A stretch of DNA of 14,685 nt from Muribaculaceae bacterium (GTDB taxonomy: Bacteria; Bacteroidota; Bacteroidia; Bacteroidales; Muribaculaceae): assembly GCA_009775535.1 (NCBI GenBank), contig VSPW01000026.1, positions 1 through 14,685 on the forward strand, read 5' to 3'. Both the position numbers and the translations under genes were made by a program. The notes below the pieces were generated by a model, which saw only the letters and a list, made by a program, of their open reading frames with translations, did no database searches and was not told the DNA's origin. Below are positions 1-7,261 of the stretch, piece by piece (position 1 is the stretch's first letter; every line of letters starts with the position of its first letter).

Positions 1-809
1 TATTTAAGCCCGATTATATAACCAAGGCCAAGGACAGCCGCCCCAGTGTTGCAGCTGAACACGAGCTTTGTCTTGGCAGCAATAGCCTGTCCCCACGTAT
101 AGGCGGAAGTGGTCACTGTCTCTGTCCACCAGCCGAATGTGGCCACAATATAGTCATAAATGCCGCCTATGAGCGAAGCCACCACAAGCAGCTTGGCCTG
201 GCCGCCGCTGGCCGCACTCTTCGATTGGCCGCTCATCAGCACCTGTGTAGTGGCCGTAGCTTCCGGGAAAGGGTACTTTCCGTGCATGTCCTTTACGAAA
301 TAACGGCGGAATGGTATGAAGAAAAGTATGCCCAGCACACCGCCGAACAATGAGCTGAGGAATATCTCAAGGAAGTTAACCGTGATTTCCGGATAGGTGG
401 CCTGTAGGATGTACAAGGCCGGCAATGTGAATATAGCCCCGGCCACGATCACACCCGAGCATGCACCTATCGACTGTATTATCACATTCTGCCCGATGGC
501 ATTCTTCTTTTTTAGCGCGCCCGACAGGCCGACAGCTATGATGGCAATAGGTATAGCCGCCTCAAACACCTGCCCAACCTTAAGGCCCAGATATGCTGCT
601 GCGGCACTGAACACCACTGCCAATATAAGCCCCATAGTCACTGAATATGGGGTCACTTCGGGATAGTCATGTGCCGGGTGCATAACAGGGTGGTATTCCT
701 CATCCTGTCCCAGTTCACGGAATGCGTTTTCGGGAAGTTCGGTAGCCTCAACCGATGCTCTGAAGTCACCGTCATGCATGGCGGTGGCGTTGCGCTCTGT
801 CTTTTTCAT
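1..809 (-). CDS. OPT-family oligopeptide transporter, N-terminal part (runs off the left edge)
   Basis: This frame is open from an ATG at 809 to the window edge: 269 codons, with the C-terminal half or more missing. The first ~55 residues are hydrophilic and acidic. They are followed by hydrophobic segments typical of OPT/YSL secondary transporters. The first transmembrane segment reads MGLILAVVFSAAAAYLGLK and leads into GQVFEAAIPIAI, a block I recognise as characteristic of the family. Later pieces, GKYPFPEATATTQVL (about residue 190) and FGWWTE, also fit. Members are proton-coupled inner-membrane importers of small peptides, or in the YSL branch metal chelates; the substrate cannot be read here. 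The start lies 48 bases after the transglycosylase stop, with no promoter box between, so it is probably the last visible gene of the parA-led transcript. Family assignment is confident; operon membership is inferred. Confidence 0.9.
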   Translation of the reverse strand, partial: MKKTERNATAMHDGDFRASVEATELPENAFRELGQDEEYHPVMHPAHDYPEVTPYSVTMGLILAVVFSAAAAYLGLKVGQVFEAAIPIAIIAVGLSGALKKKNAIGQNVIIQSIGACSGVIVAGAIFTLPALYILQATYPEITVNFLEIFLSSLFGGVLGILFFIPFRRYFVKDMHGKYPFPEATATTQVLMSGQSKSAASGGQAKLLVVASLIGGIYDYIVATFGWWTETVTTSAYTWGQAIAAKTKLVFSCNTGAAVLGLGYIIGLK

Positions 810-857
810 TACTTAAAGTGGCTTTTGATATTGTGATGGTTGGTTCATTCTCTGCTG

Positions 858-2492
858 TCAACGACGGCGCTTGCGCCCTGTCGCCTTCTTTGGTGCAGGT
901 ATCTTAAGTTTCTGCCCGTCGCGGATATTGTCCTTGGTCATATTGTTGGCCTTCTTTATGTCAGCCACGCTCACACCTGGAAACCTTGACGCAATCTTTG
1001 TAAGCGTATCCCCCTTGCGGACGGTATATGTAGTGGCTTTGGGTGCAGGGGCAGGCTTCTTTGGCTCAGCCTTTGGGGCAGGCTTGGCCTGTACCGGCTC
1101 TTCCTGCACCGTCTGTGGCCGCTGGCCTGCGGATGCTGCTTCAGTGGATTCAGCCACCTCAACAGCAGCCGTATTATCAGCCGCAAGCTGTTCCGCTGTC
1201 TTCACATACTTTTTCTTGTATGTCTGTATCTTCAGTGTCTGGCCGCGTTTCACACGCTTGCCAACTTTGTTCACGGAACGGATATCTGCCACAGTCACCC
1301 CATATTTGCCGGCTATAGATGTCAGTGTCTCACCACGGCGTACCTTATGGTACTTCACCGAGACCTCCTCTACATACTCGCCGCCCTGGTCCACTCCGGT
1401 ACGGGACCCGTCCCCGGGCTCGACCACCGTACGGCGCGCATACTGGCTGGCATTGTGGTTCAATATGGAGTCCTCCGAACTTACATAGCAATAGCTCTGC
1501 AGCGACGGGAGCACCAATGCATAGGGACGTATATCACCAGGTATCACATCCGTGCGGTACTGCGGGTTAAGTATGCGAATCGCATCCATCGGTATCCCTA
1601 GCACATCCGATATCTGCTGGAAATGCACGCGCTTGTTCACATGAACGGTATCAGTCACCACCGGACGGCGCGCCAGCGCAGGCTGTATGTTATGCTTGTC
1701 GTAATATGTCATCACATAGTTTGCCGCGATGAATGCCGGCACATAACCTCTCGTTTCGGTCGGAAGGAACGGATATATCTCCCAGAAATCCTTCTTGCCT
1801 CCTCCGGCCCGCCTGAGGGCCTTGTTGACATTGCCAGGGCCGCAATTATATGCGGCTATGGCCAGCGACCAGTCGCCATACATGCCGTAAAGCTGCTTGA
1901 GGTACTGCGCCGCACGGTCGCTCGACACGTAAGGGTCACGGCGTTCATCGACAAGCGAATTCACCTCCATACCTAGCCCGGTAGCCGTCGGCAGCATGAA
2001 CTGCCAGAGGCCGGTTGCCCCCGCACGCGATACTGCCGTCGGATTGAGGGCGCTTTCTATGACCGGCAGATACTTAAGCTCCAGCGGCAGCCCATAGCGG
2101 TCCAGGGCCTCCTCGAATATCGGCATATAATACAGCCCCATTCCCAGCATGTTCCCGACAAGCGAGCGTTTGCGCTCGGCATACATATTGATATGTGCCC
2201 TCACAACCGAATTGTACGGCATCTCGATTGTCGTTGGCATCGCTGCAAGGCGGCGTATGTACTCATCTTCACTGACATTTGCCACAGGACGGCTGTCAGC
2301 ATTGTCGTCAAGCACGGCATACGTGGTCAGATACCAGTTTTCGCGCATCTTCTTCACGTCTGTCTCAAAACTTTCAGGATAAATAATGTTGTTGACGTCA
2401 ATCGACTCGTCCAGCGACAGTATCGAGGCCGATTCAGCCGGCATTGTAGCCATGGCAGCCAGTACAATAGGCAGGAATATCTTTATCTTCAT
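858..2492 (-). CDS. mltD: Membrane-bound lytic murein transglycosylase D-type, SLT domain plus two LysM domains
   Basis: The 544-residue protein has an N-terminal signal peptide (residues 1 to about 22, ending AESA). There is no lipobox cysteine, so it is probably periplasmic rather than a lipoprotein. The SLT catalytic domain spans about 115-265. Catalytic Glu is E146 in YLPVIESALNP, followed by GATGLWQFMLPTATGLG (158-174) and the AYNCGPGNV motif (214-222). LysM peptidoglycan-binding domains lie at about 380-422 and 488-531. The linker between them is rich in Ala, Pro, Lys and Glu, and the C-terminus is strongly basic (ATGRKRRR). The family cleaves the MurNAc-GlcNAc bond to give 1,6-anhydro-muropeptides during wall remodelling. 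It sits 45 bases after the DUF5683 gene in the parAB unit. Its place there suggests coordination of wall turnover with growth or segregation, which is inference from synteny. Confidence 0.93.
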   Translation of the reverse strand: MKIKIFLPIVLAAMATMPAESASILSLDESIDVNNIIYPESFETDVKKMRENWYLTTYAVLDDNADSRPVANVSEDEYIRRLAAMPTTIEMPYNSVVRAHINMYAERKRSLVGNMLGMGLYYMPIFEEALDRYGLPLELKYLPVIESALNPTAVSRAGATGLWQFMLPTATGLGMEVNSLVDERRDPYVSSDRAAQYLKQLYGMYGDWSLAIAAYNCGPGNVNKALRRAGGGKKDFWEIYPFLPTETRGYVPAFIAANYVMTYYDKHNIQPALARRPVVTDTVHVNKRVHFQQISDVLGIPMDAIRILNPQYRTDVIPGDIRPYALVLPSLQSYCYVSSEDSILNHNASQYARRTVVEPGDGSRTGVDQGGEYVEEVSVKYHKVRRGETLTSIAGKYGVTVADIRSVNKVGKRVKRGQTLKIQTYKKKYVKTAEQLAADNTAAVEVAESTEAASAGQRPQTVQEEPVQAKPAPKAEPKKPAPAPKATTYTVRKGDTLTKIASRFPGVSVADIKKANNMTKDNIRDGQKLKIPAPKKATGRKRRR

Positions 2493-2537
2493 CTCTATTT
2501 GTTAGTCAGCGTAGTTTTGGGGTTGTTCTTTATTTAT

Positions 2538-3329
2538 CTAAAAATTGAAGGCCCACGTAAGGCCGAATGCCGGACGCGACGAACGGGTGTCCCTTATCAC
2601 TGCCGGGGCCACATCCATTGACAGGCTCGGGGATATATCAAAATGGCTGAGCGATGCATCCACATACGCATCCACCATAGCCACGAGGTATACACCTATC
2701 ATCGCTATGATACAGAGGTCTCGGTTACGCCGGTAATAGTCCTTTCGCGAACGCAGCACATTGGTCAGCCATGTCTTGTCCAGGTCCTCCTCCTTAGTTG
2801 TAGACGGGAAAAGGTCCATATAGCTGTTAGTCGACGGATCATTGTCCATGATGTCGCGGTAAGCGCGGGTATAGTCGGTGAGCATCCCGTTGTTCCACGT
2901 CGTGCCGTATAGAAGCCCTACATATGCTCCCACCACTATTGGCAACTTCCAGTAACGGCGGTTATACACCTGCCCAAGTCCAGGGCATAGGGCCGACAGC
3001 CATACGGCTCGAGTGGGGTCCGGATTGAACACGACACTCCGCTCCTCCCAACGGTCATATTCCTGTCCCTTGGGGACAGTCACCACGGGCACTGTATCGA
3101 CAGGCACTATATCTATCGTACCGTCGGCTACTGTTATGGAATCCTCCACTACGGCAAAAGGGTCGGCAACACCCACTGGAATGGAATCAGGAAGCCCCGC
3201 AGGCTCCGGACGTTGCATCTGCCCCAATAAGCCTGCAGGAATCATCAGCATCATTGCCATGAAACAGATGAAACCTTTCTCTAGCCGCGTTGTACCTATT
3301 ATATCAAAGCCGTTTCTTGTGCCCGACAT
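2538..3329 (-). CDS. DUF5683 membrane protein of the parAB neighbourhood
   Basis: The 263-residue protein has a hydrophobic segment at about 18-36 (signal peptide or anchor), then a Pro/Asp/Val-rich low-complexity stretch (about 40-90). The DUF5683 core follows from about 97. It starts FNPDPTRAVWLSALCPGLGQVYNRRYWKLP (written here in two motifs: PTRAVWLSALCPGLGQ and VYNRRYWKLPI), then a membrane helix (about 130-143). A charged region with paired Arg/Tyr residues (DYYRRNRD, 197-204) and a second membrane helix (205-220) come next. The C-terminus alternates and ends in Phe (FGLTWAFNF), like a beta-strand. The family has no established biochemical function. From memory it recurs between parB and a LysM transglycosylase in Bacteroidales. 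The ATG at 3329 is 23 bases after the parB stop. Presence of the family is clear; role unknown. Confidence 0.85.
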   Translation of the reverse strand: MSGTRNGFDIIGTTRLEKGFICFMAMMLMIPAGLLGQMQRPEPAGLPDSIPVGVADPFAVVEDSITVADGTIDIVPVDTVPVVTVPKGQEYDRWEERSVVFNPDPTRAVWLSALCPGLGQVYNRRYWKLPIVVGAYVGLLYGTTWNNGMLTDYTRAYRDIMDNDPSTNSYMDLFPSTTKEEDLDKTWLTNVLRSRKDYYRRNRDLCIIAMIGVYLVAMVDAYVDASLSHFDISPSLSMDVAPAVIRDTRSSRPAFGLTWAFNF

Positions 3330-3352
3330 TATATCAATGATTGGTTTTCTCT

Positions 3353-4249
3353 TTATGTGGTTGGTTTAAGACCATCAAAGATACTAATTAATCTTTCAAG
3401 TTCATCTACATTTTTGAAAGTAAATGCAATTTTTCCTTTTCCTGACTCGCTGCAAGTAAATTGGACCGGAGTCTTGAAGGCAGCCGTCAGGTGATGGCGC
3501 AGTATATCGAAATCGGCCGAAGCAAACTGTCCTTTCCCCTTCTGAGCCACAGGCTTGTCCATATCCGCAGCCTCAGCGCCGCGCAGTTCATTGGCAATCT
3601 TCTCTACCGCACGCACCGAAAGCCCTTCTTCAAGGATGCGGTTGTACACCTTCAGCTGCACCGACGGCGACTCTATAGACAGCAACGCGCGCGCATGCCC
3701 CATGTCAACGCGCTTGTCACGCAGCCCCAGCTGCACCTCCGCAGGAAGTTTGAGCAGGCGCAGGAAATTGGCTATCGTGGCGCGTTTTTTCCCTATGCGT
3801 TCACTCAGGCGTTCCTGTGTCAGCGAATACTGGTCAATCAGCTTCTTGAATGTCAAGGCGATTTCGATTGCGTTGAGGTCCTCACGTTGGATGTTCTCGA
3901 TAAGGGCCATTTCCGTCAGTTCGGAATCATTGGCTGTACGTATATATGCCGGAACAGATGTCAGTCCGGCACGCTGTGCTGCCCGGAAACGGCGTTCCCC
4001 GGCTATTATCTGGTACGCGTCATTCCCGACTTTACGGAGCGAAAGAGGCTGTATGATGCCCAGCTCACGTATAGATGCCGCCAGCTCATCGAGCGCTTCT
4101 TCATCAAATGTGGTACGTGGCTGGTCGGGATTGGGGGTAATGAACGAAAGGTCAATGTCATTTATGGCTGAAGCCCCGCGGGCAGGGACATCATCCATGG
4201 CTATAAGGGTGTCAAGCCCCCTGCCTAATGCTTTTCTGGGTGTGGACAT
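3353..4249 (-). CDS. parB: ParB/Spo0J chromosome-partitioning CTPase and DNA-binding protein
   Basis: The 298-residue protein has the standard chromosomal ParB layout. An N-terminal ParA-contacting tail (KALGRGLDTLI, 6-16) comes first. The ParB/sulfiredoxin-like CTP-binding domain follows, with PDQPR (41-45), GIIQPL (64-69), the GERRFRAAQRAG motif (84-95) and ENIQREDLNAIE (118-129). The helix-turn-helix parS-binding region is about 143-170 (TQERLSERIGKKRATIANFLRLL). A Gly/Lys/Ala linker leads to the C-terminal dimerisation domain (about 243-298). ParB loads on parS as a CTP-dependent sliding clamp and stimulates ParA ATPase for origin segregation. It starts 37 bases after the parA stop. I found no convincing parS palindrome in this window. 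The assignment is very secure. Confidence 0.96.
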   Translation of the reverse strand: MSTPRKALGRGLDTLIAMDDVPARGASAINDIDLSFITPNPDQPRTTFDEEALDELAASIRELGIIQPLSLRKVGNDAYQIIAGERRFRAAQRAGLTSVPAYIRTANDSELTEMALIENIQREDLNAIEIALTFKKLIDQYSLTQERLSERIGKKRATIANFLRLLKLPAEVQLGLRDKRVDMGHARALLSIESPSVQLKVYNRILEEGLSVRAVEKIANELRGAEAADMDKPVAQKGKGQFASADFDILRHHLTAAFKTPVQFTCSESGKGKIAFTFKNVDELERLISIFDGLKPTT

Positions 4250-4286
4250 ATGTGGTATATAAGGAGGGATTTTTTATTGAATCATG

Positions 4287-5060
4287 CTACGCATGCTTCC
4301 TGTTGTTGGATATGATCTCTTTGGCAAGCATTATATGCGATGTAGCCCCACGGCTCTCAGCATCGTACAATATCGCCGGAAGCCCGTGCGAAGGGGCTTC
4401 GCTAAGGCGTATGTTGCGCGGGATCACTGTATTGAACACCATTTCGGCAAAATGCCCCTTGAGCTCTTCATATATCTGGTTGGCCAGGCGCAGGCGCGCG
4501 TCATACATGGTCAGCAGGAAGCCTTCAATCTCAAGCTGCGGATTAAGGCGTGACTTTATGATACGTACTGTATTGAGAAGCTTGGAAATACCTTCAAGGG
4601 CAAAATATTCGGCCTGGACTGGGATTATCACCGAATCGGCAGCCGTAAGGGCATTTACCGTTATCAGTCCCAACGAGGGGGAACAGTCTATCAAAATGAA
4701 ATCATATTTGTCCTTGACGGGCGCAAGGAGATTGCGTAGCACGTTCTCCCTGTCCTTTTTGTTGATAAGCTCAATCTCAGCGCCGGCAAGGTCTATACGC
4801 GAGCCCACCAGCTCAAGGCCGTCAATACAGGTCTTGACCTGTGAACCGTCAAGAGGGTAATCGTCCACAAGGCATTCGTATATCGATGCCGCCATCGACC
4901 TGGGGTCGATACCATAGCCCGAAGTAGCGTTTGCCTGTGGGTCGGCATCAATTATAAGCACCTTCTTACCTTGCATGGCCAACGATGCCGCTAGATTGAT
5001 GGCTGTGGTAGTCTTGCCCACACCACCCTTCTGATTTGCTATTGCGATGGTTTTTCCCAT
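4287..5060 (-). CDS. parA: ParA/Soj chromosome-partitioning ATPase
   Basis: From the ATG at 5060 the protein is 257 residues, starting [10 protein letters not shown]. The deviant Walker A motif KGGVGKTT is at 11-18, Walker A' DADPQ at 38-42, Walker B DCSPSLG at 125-131, and the conserved [14 protein letters not shown] at 213-226. This is a short Soj-type ParA without an N-terminal HTH, as in chromosomal systems. It dimerises with ATP, binds DNA nonspecifically and moves ParB-parS complexes along the nucleoid. The open frame extends ten codons further upstream to a TTG at 5090. That codon falls inside the TAACTTTG promoter box (5088-5095), so it would be at or before the transcription start; I therefore chose the ATG. 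It is the first gene of the leftward unit. Confidence 0.97.
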   Translation of the reverse strand: MGKTIAIANQKGGVGKTTTAINLAASLAMQGKKVLIIDADPQANATSGYGIDPRSMAASIYECLVDDYPLDGSQVKTCIDGLELVGSRIDLAGAEIELINKKDRENVLRNLLAPVKDKYDFILIDCSPSLGLITVNALTAADSVIIPVQAEYFALEGISKLLNTVRIIKSRLNPQLEIEGFLLTMYDARLRLANQIYEELKGHFAEMVFNTVIPRNIRLSEAPSHGLPAILYDAESRGATSHIMLAKEIISNNRKHA

Positions 5061-5087
5061 ATATGAATTGGTGTATGTTTCCGTCCG

Positions 5088-5095
5088 CAAAGTTA
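5088..5095 (-). promoter_or_regulatory. Predicted Bacteroidota -7 promoter box for parA
   Basis: On the minus strand this reads TAACTTTG, an exact match to the Bacteroidota -7 consensus TAnnTTTG. Transcription would begin near 5081, giving a leader of about 20 bases before the parA ATG. A matching -33 TTTG is not clean; only TTTACG around 5108-5114 is near the right distance. The box overlaps the alternative TTG start and so helps choose the gene start. Confidence 0.55.
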
Positions 5096-5207
5096 GTTCT
5101 AATTTTCGTAAAGGCCAGTGGACGTGAGTGCTAAACTTCCATAAATGTTGATAAGTGGGCTATAATGTTAATAACTGCGCCTTGATGCAAATGATGCATC
5201 CATACAT

Positions 5208-5246
5208 ATATAAAATTAAGAAAGAGCTTCATCTCAAAGCTCTTTC
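5208..5246 (-). terminator. Hairpin terminator, minus strand (for lpxH unit or a short unannotated transcript)
   Basis: The perfect 10-bp inverted repeat GAAAGAGCTT / AAGCTCTTTC occupies 5220-5229 and 5237-5246 around a 7-base loop. On the minus strand the stem is followed by TTAATTTTATATA, a T-rich but interrupted tract. On the plus strand the tail is weaker. It lies about 250 bases past the lpxH stop, a long way for a terminator of that gene, so it may instead end a separate short RNA. Confidence 0.5.
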
Positions 5247-5493
5247 CTATGGATTTTCAATAGGTACAATTTCTAAGGTAAAAAAGATTGTTTTAGGTTC
5301 GTGCCACAAAATTGAGGCTTTTCGGCTGGGTATGCAAATATATTTATATGTTTAGCAACATAGTTTTACAGCATGCCCACAAATTACAGATAAAATAGAA
5401 GCTTATCATCCTGACCGACAGGCCTAATAGCTCTATTACGATATATCATCCCATAAAGCCCCTGAGTGTTAAAATTCGCTAAAACCATATTTT

Positions 5494-6249
5494 TCACTTA
5501 CCATATACCTTTAGTTTCAGTTCCTTGCCGTCAAATACCGCATACGAATCCTGGTTTATCCATTCGCCGAGTAGCACAAGCCTCGACCTAGAATTCAAAG
5601 GATAGTCAAACTGGATATGACGGTGTCCCATGACAAAATAGTCGATATCCGGATCGACATCCGCAAGGTAGTCCCTGCAGAACCTTATAAGCGGGTCTGA
5701 TTCAACGTCCGGCATAACCGTCACCGAGGCATAGCCGTCGCCACGGCTACCCTTCGACCATCGGTGGGCAAACGGTATGGTCCACCGGGGATGTATGGCA
5801 GAATAAAGTTTCTGGCACACCTTGTTGCGGAACACAGTCCGTATGAACCGGAAACCTGCCGGAAGACGGCCCACCCCGTCGCCATGCGAAAGGAAGAACC
5901 GACGGCCACCAATATCTTTCACCTCGACACCGTCCACCACAGTTATGCCTATCTCGTCACGCAGATAGTCGAACAGCCAGATATCGTGGTTGCCTATGAA
6001 CCAGTATATCTTGACACCGGCATCGGCAAGCTCCGCAAGCGTACCGAAAAACCTCACATGCCCCCTTGGCACTACCGTACGGTATTCATACCAGTAATCG
6101 AGCACATCACCCATCAGGTACAGCTCCCTGGCCGTAGGCTCTATCGAGCGCAGAAAACTGCACACGCGGGCCTCATGCCCGCGTGGATCTGATATATAAG
6201 TCGCCCCCAGATGGAGGTCGCTCATAAAATAGACAAGTTCACGTCCCAT
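5494..6249 (-). CDS. lpxH: UDP-2,3-diacylglucosamine diphosphatase-type metallophosphoesterase
   Basis: From the ATG at 6249 the protein is 251 residues and cytoplasmic or membrane-peripheral, with no signal peptide. It carries the full calcineurin-like metal-binding set: DLHLG (11-15), GDVLDYW (47-53), GNHDIW (86-91), SHGDGV (121-126) and GHRH (208-211). The pattern and length fit LpxH, which hydrolyses UDP-2,3-diacylglucosamine to lipid X and UMP in lipid A synthesis. A related phosphoesterase cannot be fully excluded. The frame continues upstream to a TTG at 6285, but that would overlap the end of the DUF59 gene (stop at 6266). ATG 6249 leaves a 16-base gap, matching the spacing of the gene pair before it. 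It is the last gene of a three-gene unit with the GYF_2 and DUF59 genes. Confidence 0.87.
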   Translation of the reverse strand: MGRELVYFMSDLHLGATYISDPRGHEARVCSFLRSIEPTARELYLMGDVLDYWYEYRTVVPRGHVRFFGTLAELADAGVKIYWFIGNHDIWLFDYLRDEIGITVVDGVEVKDIGGRRFFLSHGDGVGRLPAGFRFIRTVFRNKVCQKLYSAIHPRWTIPFAHRWSKGSRGDGYASVTVMPDVESDPLIRFCRDYLADVDPDIDYFVMGHRHIQFDYPLNSRSRLVLLGEWINQDSYAVFDGKELKLKVYGK

Positions 6250-6265
6250 ATGAATACGCCGCAGC

Positions 6266-6586
6266 CTATAGGAAACCGAGTTCAAGCTTGGCCTCTTCGC
6301 TCATCATGTCCTTGTTCCATTCCGGCTCAAAGACAAGATTGATGTTTACGCCGTTTATACCCTCGATACTTTCCAGCTTTATGCGTGCGTCCTCTATTAT
6401 GAAGTCAGCCGCCGGGCAGTTCGGGGCTGTCAAGGTCATGTCTATACTGAGGTCGCCACTGTCATCAAGGTCTATGCCATAGATAAGCCCAAGGCTATAT
6501 ATATCCACAGGGATTTCCGGGTCAAATACCGTCCGGAGAATCTCCACGACCTTCTCTTCCAAGGCAAGATGCTGTTCAGAAGTCAT
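6266..6586 (-). CDS. DUF59/MIP18-family iron-sulfur assembly protein (SufT-like)
   Basis: The protein is 106 residues, a single-domain DUF59. The signature DPEIPVDIYSLGLIYGI is at 22-38, and the conserved cysteine region APNCPAAD at 54-61 (Cys57). A C-terminal EPEWNKDMMSEEAKLELG (87-104) follows, as in the SufT/PaaD-like branch, where it reads W-x-x-DMMSEEAK. Related proteins assist maturation of iron-sulfur enzymes. No suf genes are visible here, so a link to Suf is family knowledge, not context. It lies 16 bases after the GYF_2 gene and 16 bases before lpxH, so the three are almost certainly co-transcribed. Confidence 0.87.
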   Translation of the reverse strand: MTSEQHLALEEKVVEILRTVFDPEIPVDIYSLGLIYGIDLDDSGDLSIDMTLTAPNCPAADFIIEDARIKLESIEGINGVNINLVFEPEWNKDMMSEEAKLELGFL

Positions 6587-6602
6587 AATCCCCTAGTTTT
6601 TT

Positions 6603-7073
6603 TTATAAAATACGGGACAAATCAAGCCCGAACAAGATGTTAAACATCAGCGTCCCTATACCTCCGAACACAAATGCGATGATGGTCATGGTCTTGGCTG
6701 TGGAATTCTGCGCCTCAGCCTCCTCATACATCTGCTGCTGGTACAGGCTGTTGGCTTTTGAAGCCTTGACTACCGCTATTATCCCGAACACAACTCCAAT
6801 GCAGGAAAACATGAACGCGACTACAGCCGATATGATAGCCGGGACAAGCCAGTTGGCCCTGCGGGGCGACTGCACCTGCTCAGGCATAGGCTGCGGACAT
6901 ACCTGTACATTTACACTGCGGAGCACATCCTCAAGCTCGGGCACTGACGAAGCAGCCACCCATCCGGACATACCAGGACTCCACACCAACGAATCCGGAG
7001 TCAGCCCATAGCCTGCCAGCTGCTCCTTCTCCATCGGGCCAAACTGCTGGTTATTGTAGATGATATAATACAT
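6603..7073 (-). CDS. GYF_2-domain protein with two C-terminal membrane helices
   Basis: The protein is 156 residues. The N-terminal GYF_2 (DUF4339) domain covers about 1-52: MYYIIYNNQQFGPMEKEQL, then SLVWSPGMSGWVAASSVPEL. These are the typical x-x-GP...W..GM..W.. residues of a proline-rich-peptide-binding fold. A Pro/Gln linker (53-72) leads to helix 1 (about 74-103) and helix 2 (about 127-148). Between the helices is a short polar loop (SLYQQQMYEEAEAQN). The helix-loop-helix resembles DUF4190/CD225 small membrane proteins. There is no signal peptide, so the GYF domain should be cytoplasmic. Function unknown; a scaffold is plausible. It is first in a three-gene unit with a good promoter upstream. 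Confidence 0.82.
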   Translation of the reverse strand: MYYIIYNNQQFGPMEKEQLAGYGLTPDSLVWSPGMSGWVAASSVPELEDVLRSVNVQVCPQPMPEQVQSPRRANWLVPAIISAVVAFMFSCIGVVFGIIAVVKASKANSLYQQQMYEEAEAQNSTAKTMTIIAFVFGGIGTLMFNILFGLDLSRIL

Positions 7074-7120
7074 AATTAAAGTTTTTTACACGCACGGAGC
7101 CTTATGCACCCATGCCCACA

Positions 7121-7150
7121 CAAAGTTAACTCTATTTTCCGGAACGGCAA
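7121..7150 (-). promoter_or_regulatory. Predicted Bacteroidota promoter for the GYF_2-DUF59-lpxH unit
   Basis: On the minus strand a TTG (7148-7150) is followed by 19 bases and then TAACTTTG (7121-7128). This matches the phylum's -33 TTG / -7 TAnnTTTG arrangement. Transcription would start near 7114, about 40 bases before the ATG at 7073. Confidence 0.65.
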
Positions 7151-7189
7151 GCATCCGTACGACATATCGGAAAAAATTAGACGGAGTAG

Positions 7190-7230
7190 CGCAAAAACAG
7201 GGGGCAATCCGCAAAAATGCAGCCGCCCCC
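7190..7230 (-). terminator. Rho-independent terminator of guaA
   Basis: GGGGGC (7200-7205) pairs perfectly with GCCCCC (7225-7230) around a 19-base loop. On the minus strand the stem is followed by TGTTTTTGC. It sits 32 bases past the guaA stop codon and upstream of the next promoter, the expected place for a terminator. Confidence 0.68.
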
Positions 7231-7261
7231 TTTATAAATATAATCCGAATGGTCCGGAATA

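Larger units (their letters stand above)
5061..5493. other. AT-rich intergenic stretch between lpxH end and parA start
   Basis: These 433 bases hold no convincing protein gene. They contain the parA promoter box, two near-identical 12-base motifs spaced exactly 20 bp apart (5146-5157 and 5166-5177), the palindrome GATGCATC at 5193-5200, a 10-bp hairpin (5220-5246) and an abutting 5-bp hairpin (5246-5264). A TATATTTG -7-like box lies on the minus strand at 5335-5342. Composition is clearly more AT-rich than the flanking genes. Short frames on both strands exist but have no homology I recognise. A small non-coding RNA, parA operators, or decayed sequence are all possible. Confidence 0.5.

Noticed and set aside
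3461..4262. Two overlapping plus-strand open frames of about 235 codons opposite parB
   Set aside because: Both are antisense to parB, which shows every family motif. Their translations are Arg/Ser/Cys-rich with no domain I recognise.
5155..5355. 66-codon plus-strand frame in the intergenic region
   Set aside because: It runs through the 10-bp hairpin, has no promoter or homology I can recognise, and its Lys/Ile/Leu composition is what AT-rich non-coding DNA yields.
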